The notes beneath the pieces were generated by a model. It saw only the letters and a program-made list of their open reading frames with translations. It did not search any database and was not told the DNA's origin. The position numbers and the translations under genes are program-made. Source: an uncultured Hyphomicrobiales bacterium (GTDB lineage Bacteria > Pseudomonadota > Alphaproteobacteria > Rhizobiales > Devosiaceae). Taken from it: a stretch of 64,000 nucleotides of DNA. Shown piece after piece: positions 61,398 to 64,000 of this stretch (within the stretch, counting starts at the first letter, position 1; each line of letters starts with the position of its first letter). The stretch is from contig CAIMLX010000254.1 in NCBI GenBank assembly GCA_903842455.1, positions 1 to 64,000 of the forward strand, in the 5' to 3' direction.

Positions 61398-63083
61398 GTG
61401 GACGGTTTACTTCAGTTTTTCAATCGGCTCGGCACGGCCCGCATCGCGGCGATGGCCGTTGTCGCCGTACTCACGCTCGGTTTCTTCGCTTTCCTCATCA
61501 TGCGCGCCTCGGCCCCCTCGATGGCCCCGCTCTATACCGGCCTCTCGTTCGAGGATTCGGCCGCCATCGTCAGCGAGTTGCAGACCCAGAACATCGCCTA
61601 CGAAATCCGCGGCGAAGGCGACAGCATCCTCGTGCCGCGCGACCAGATCACCCAGATCCGCATGACCCTCGCCGGCAGCGGCCTGCCTACCCGCGGCCAG
61701 GTCGGCTACGAGGTGTTCGACCAGCAGTCGACGCTCGGCGCCACCAGCTTCGTCCAGAACATCAACAATGTCCGCGCCCTTGAGGGCGAACTGGCCCGCA
61801 CCATTTCGTCGCTCGCCCGCATCAAGAGTGCCCGCGTCCATCTCGTGCTGCCTGAGCGCGCGCTGTTCAGCCGCGAGCAGAAGGACCCCACCGCTTCCAT
61901 CGTGCTGTCGGTCCGCGGCGAACTGTCCGCCGGTGAGATTCGCGCCATCCAGCACCTCACCGCCGCCGCCATCGAAGGGCTCACCCCTTCGCGCGTCTCG
62001 GTCGTCGACGATACCGGCCGCCTGCTGGCTTCGGGCGCCAGGGGCGACGCCAACCAGTTGCTGGCCGGCGAAGCCGATGAGCGCAAGGTCGGCATCGAAG
62101 AGCGGATGCGCACCCAGCTCGAGGACCTGCTGTCCAATGTGGTTGGCTCCGGCCGGGCCCGCGTGCAGGTGGCGGTCGACCTCGACATGAACCAGATGAC
62201 CAAGACCTCGGAGGCCTTCGATCCCGATGGCCAGGTCGTCCGCTCGACCCAGACCCGCGACCTCGCCAACCAGGCTGTCGGACCCGGCGAGAACGGTCAG
62301 GTCACCGTGGCCAACGAACTCCCCGGCGCCAATCAGGACTCGGCCACGGGCGGCACCTCCGAGACGGGCTCGACCACCGAGGAAACCACCAACTTCGAAA
62401 TCTCCAAGACCACCACGAACGAGCTCACCCAGGCCGGCGGCGTAAAGCGCCTGTCGATCGCGGTAGTCGTCGACGGCACCTACACCACCGACGCCCAGGG
62501 CAACTCCACCTACGCCCCGCGCGACCAGGCGACACTCGACCAGTTGACCCAGATCGTCCGCTCCGCCGTCGGCTTCGATGAGACCCGCGGCGACCAGGTG
62601 CAGGTTACCAACCTGCAGTTCGCCGACCGACCCGAACTTGCCGCTGCCGGCACCTCGGCCCCCGGCCTGTTCGATTTCACCCGCGACGATCTGATGAACG
62701 CTGCCCAGATGGCCGTCACGCTGCTGATCGCGCTGGCGCTGGTCCTGTTCGTCATGCGCCCGCTGCTGAAGCGGGTGCTGTCATCCGATGGCGGCGCCCT
62801 CGCCCTGCCGCAGTCGGCCGAACTGCACAATCCCGGCGCCATGGGGCCGGGCAATTTCGGCGTCTCGCCGGTCAATTCGCAGCTTCCCAACCTCTCGGGC
62901 GCCGACCTCAACGATCCCTCGGTCAGCAGCGACGGCATTCCGCGCGTTCCCGCCTGGATGAACAGCGCCCGCCAGATGGGCGAGCAGCAGACCCAGACCC
63001 TGAAGACCGTCGGCAATCTCGTCGACGAAAACCCCAAGCAGGCCGCGCTGATCGTGCGCGACTGGCTGGCGAACGCGAGCTGA
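61398..63083 (+). CDS. fliF: Flagellar MS-ring protein FliF
   Basis: A 561-residue membrane-ring protein. TM1 is near residues 15-36 (IAAMAVVAVLTLGFFAFLIM). YscJ/FliF domains follow (APLYTGLSFEDSAAIVSEL, RVHLVLPERALFSREQ), then a long periplasmic loop with SETGSTTEETTNFEISKTT, TM2 near 435 (MAVTLLIALALVLFVMRPL), and the cytoplasmic FliG-binding tail ending VRDWLANAS. The start GTG at 61398 gives the usual N-terminus (GLLQFFNRLGTARIAAM); a TTG at 61362 is an alternative. It precedes fliG by eight bases. Confidence 0.94.
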   Translation: MDGLLQFFNRLGTARIAAMAVVAVLTLGFFAFLIMRASAPSMAPLYTGLSFEDSAAIVSELQTQNIAYEIRGEGDSILVPRDQITQIRMTLAGSGLPTRGQVGYEVFDQQSTLGATSFVQNINNVRALEGELARTISSLARIKSARVHLVLPERALFSREQKDPTASIVLSVRGELSAGEIRAIQHLTAAAIEGLTPSRVSVVDDTGRLLASGARGDANQLLAGEADERKVGIEERMRTQLEDLLSNVVGSGRARVQVAVDLDMNQMTKTSEAFDPDGQVVRSTQTRDLANQAVGPGENGQVTVANELPGANQDSATGGTSETGSTTEETTNFEISKTTTNELTQAGGVKRLSIAVVVDGTYTTDAQGNSTYAPRDQATLDQLTQIVRSAVGFDETRGDQVQVTNLQFADRPELAAAGTSAPGLFDFTRDDLMNAAQMAVTLLIALALVLFVMRPLLKRVLSSDGGALALPQSAELHNPGAMGPGNFGVSPVNSQLPNLSGADLNDPSVSSDGIPRVPAWMNSARQMGEQQTQTLKTVGNLVDENPKQAALIVRDWLANAS

Positions 63084-63091
63084 GATAGATT

Positions 63092-64000
63092 ATGGCCGCT
63101 CCCGCCGTCCCGATAGCTAACGAACTGCAGGGCAGGCAACTGTCCATTTCCGGCGACGCTACCCAGCGTGGCCTCGCCGGCGACGAGAAGGCCGCGGTGC
63201 TGCTGCTCGCGCTCGGTCCGGATTTCGGCCGGCCGATCCTCGAAGAACTCGATGACATGGAGATCCGCCAGCTGTCGCGCGCCATGGTGCGCCTCGGCCC
63301 GATCACCCAGGACATGCTCGACAACCTGCTGGTCGAGTTCGTCACCACCATTTCCACCAACGGCACCATGTCGGGCAATTCCGAGACCACGCAGCGCCTG
63401 CTGCTCTCGTTCCTGCCACCCGATCGCGTCGATGCGATCATGGAGGAAATCCGCGGGCCGGCCGGCCGCAACATGTGGGAAAAGCTGAGCAACGTGCAGG
63501 AGGACGTGCTCGCCAACTACCTCAAGAATGAATACCCCCAGACCATTGCCGTCGTGCTCTCCAAGGTCGCGACCGACCACGCCTCCAAGGTCCTGGCCTT
63601 CCTGCCCGAGCATCTGGCCATGGAAGTGGTGCACCGCATGCTCACTCTCGAGCCGGTGCAGAAGGAAATCCTCGAAAAGATCGAGACCACGCTGCGGACC
63701 GAGTTCATGTCGACGCTCAGCCACACCAAGCGCCGCGACAGCCACGAGCAGATGGCCGAAATCTTCAACTCCTTCGACCGGCAGACCGAGGCGCGCTTCA
63801 TCACGACACTCGAAGAGCGCAACCGCGACGCCGCCGACCGCATCAAGGCGCTGATGTTCACGTTCGAGGATCTCGCCCGCCTCGAGGCCGGCGCCATCCA
63901 GACGCTGATCCAGAAGATGGACAAGCGCGACCTCAGCATCGCGCTGAAGGGCGCCAGCGAAACCGTCAAGGATGTGTTCTTCGCCAACATGTCCGCGCGC
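63092..64000 (+). CDS. fliG: Flagellar motor switch protein FliG (cut by the window edge)
   Basis: The first 303 residues are present; the frame is open at 64000. N-terminal FliF-binding domain ([23 protein letters not shown]), middle domain with [29 protein letters not shown] (the EHPQ-like motif here is EYPQ), and the beginning of the C-terminal torque domain ([20 protein letters not shown], then [20 protein letters not shown]). FliG couples the MS-ring to the stator. The start ATG at 63092 follows the fliF stop by eight bases; no strong ribosome-binding site, which suggests translational coupling. Confidence 0.95.
   Translation, partial: MAAPAVPIANELQGRQLSISGDATQRGLAGDEKAAVLLLALGPDFGRPILEELDDMEIRQLSRAMVRLGPITQDMLDNLLVEFVTTISTNGTMSGNSETTQRLLLSFLPPDRVDAIMEEIRGPAGRNMWEKLSNVQEDVLANYLKNEYPQTIAVVLSKVATDHASKVLAFLPEHLAMEVVHRMLTLEPVQKEILEKIETTLRTEFMSTLSHTKRRDSHEQMAEIFNSFDRQTEARFITTLEERNRDAADRIKALMFTFEDLARLEAGAIQTLIQKMDKRDLSIALKGASETVKDVFFANMSAR

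Overview
The window is high-GC DNA from an alphaproteobacterium, most likely in the Hyphomicrobiales and possibly Devosia-like. This placement comes from gene content only: a SciP/DUF1153 gene, CtrA-type TTAA-N7-TTAA near-matches, an alphaproteobacterial GTTC-N7-GTTC SOS box, an EpmA/EpmB/EF-P module and many carbohydrate-acid ABC systems. No rRNA, tRNA, CRISPR array, phage or transposase gene was seen. Apart from dispersed palindromic repeats and one frameshifted gene, the window is densely coding.

Layout. (1) 1-7123: the end of a peptide-type ABC transporter (two ATPases) plus DUF1684. A divergent RpiR regulator then faces a five-gene catabolic set (VOC protein, unknown TIM-barrel-like protein, SDR, Gfo/Idh/MocA). 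(2) 7311-18217: a minus-strand operon with NitT/TauT-type ATPase, permease and Tat-exported binding protein, then a Gfo/Idh oxidoreductase and an amidohydrolase. It diverges from a second RpiR gene, an NTF2-FMO fusion and an M20 hydrolase. A dienelactone hydrolase and an unknown overlapping gene follow. (3) 18357-29782: a sugar-acid locus with a GntR/FCD regulator, a complete MalFGK-type ABC transporter, four enolase-superfamily genes (one recognisable as D-mannonate dehydratase) and an RraA-type aldolase candidate, closed by a clear terminator. (4) 30039-32959: MAPEG protein, TetR regulator, DUF763 protein.

(5) 32940-39770: a sugar ABC transporter without its own ATPase, followed by a cytosolic GH84 O-GlcNAcase and a GNAT protein that resembles the C-terminal domain of animal O-GlcNAcase. 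A GntR/UTRA regulator and a SIS-domain protein diverge from it. (6) 39767-43504: epmA-epmB-DHDPS-like overlapping operon, divergent from efp. (7) 43725-46396: UdgX/DUF4130 fusion with a TIGR03916-type radical SAM protein, preceded by an SOS box. (8) 46655-54597: ring-cleavage-type VOC protein, a PIG-V-like glycosyltransferase with a secreted partner, an ECF sigma/vWA pair, a small membrane protein/Xre pair and an MDR dehydrogenase. (9) 54657-56739: frameshifted TupA-like ATP-grasp gene and mnmA. (10) 56951-64000: flagellar fliK-flgD and fliF-fliG (cut by the window edge), with sciP, a flavin-nucleotide-binding protein and a GST between them.

The genes work mainly as self-contained import-and-catabolism modules, each with its own regulator, beside housekeeping translation (EF-P, MnmA), SOS repair and motility blocks. 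The most distinctive observations are the split O-GlcNAcase-like pair, the SOS-controlled UdgX/radical SAM pair, a transmembrane vWA protein coupled to an ECF sigma factor, shared RpiR operator geometry at two loci, a near-perfect sigma-54 promoter before fliK, and a dispersed repeat carrying a nested palindromic insertion. All functional statements rest on reading motifs; no database search was run.
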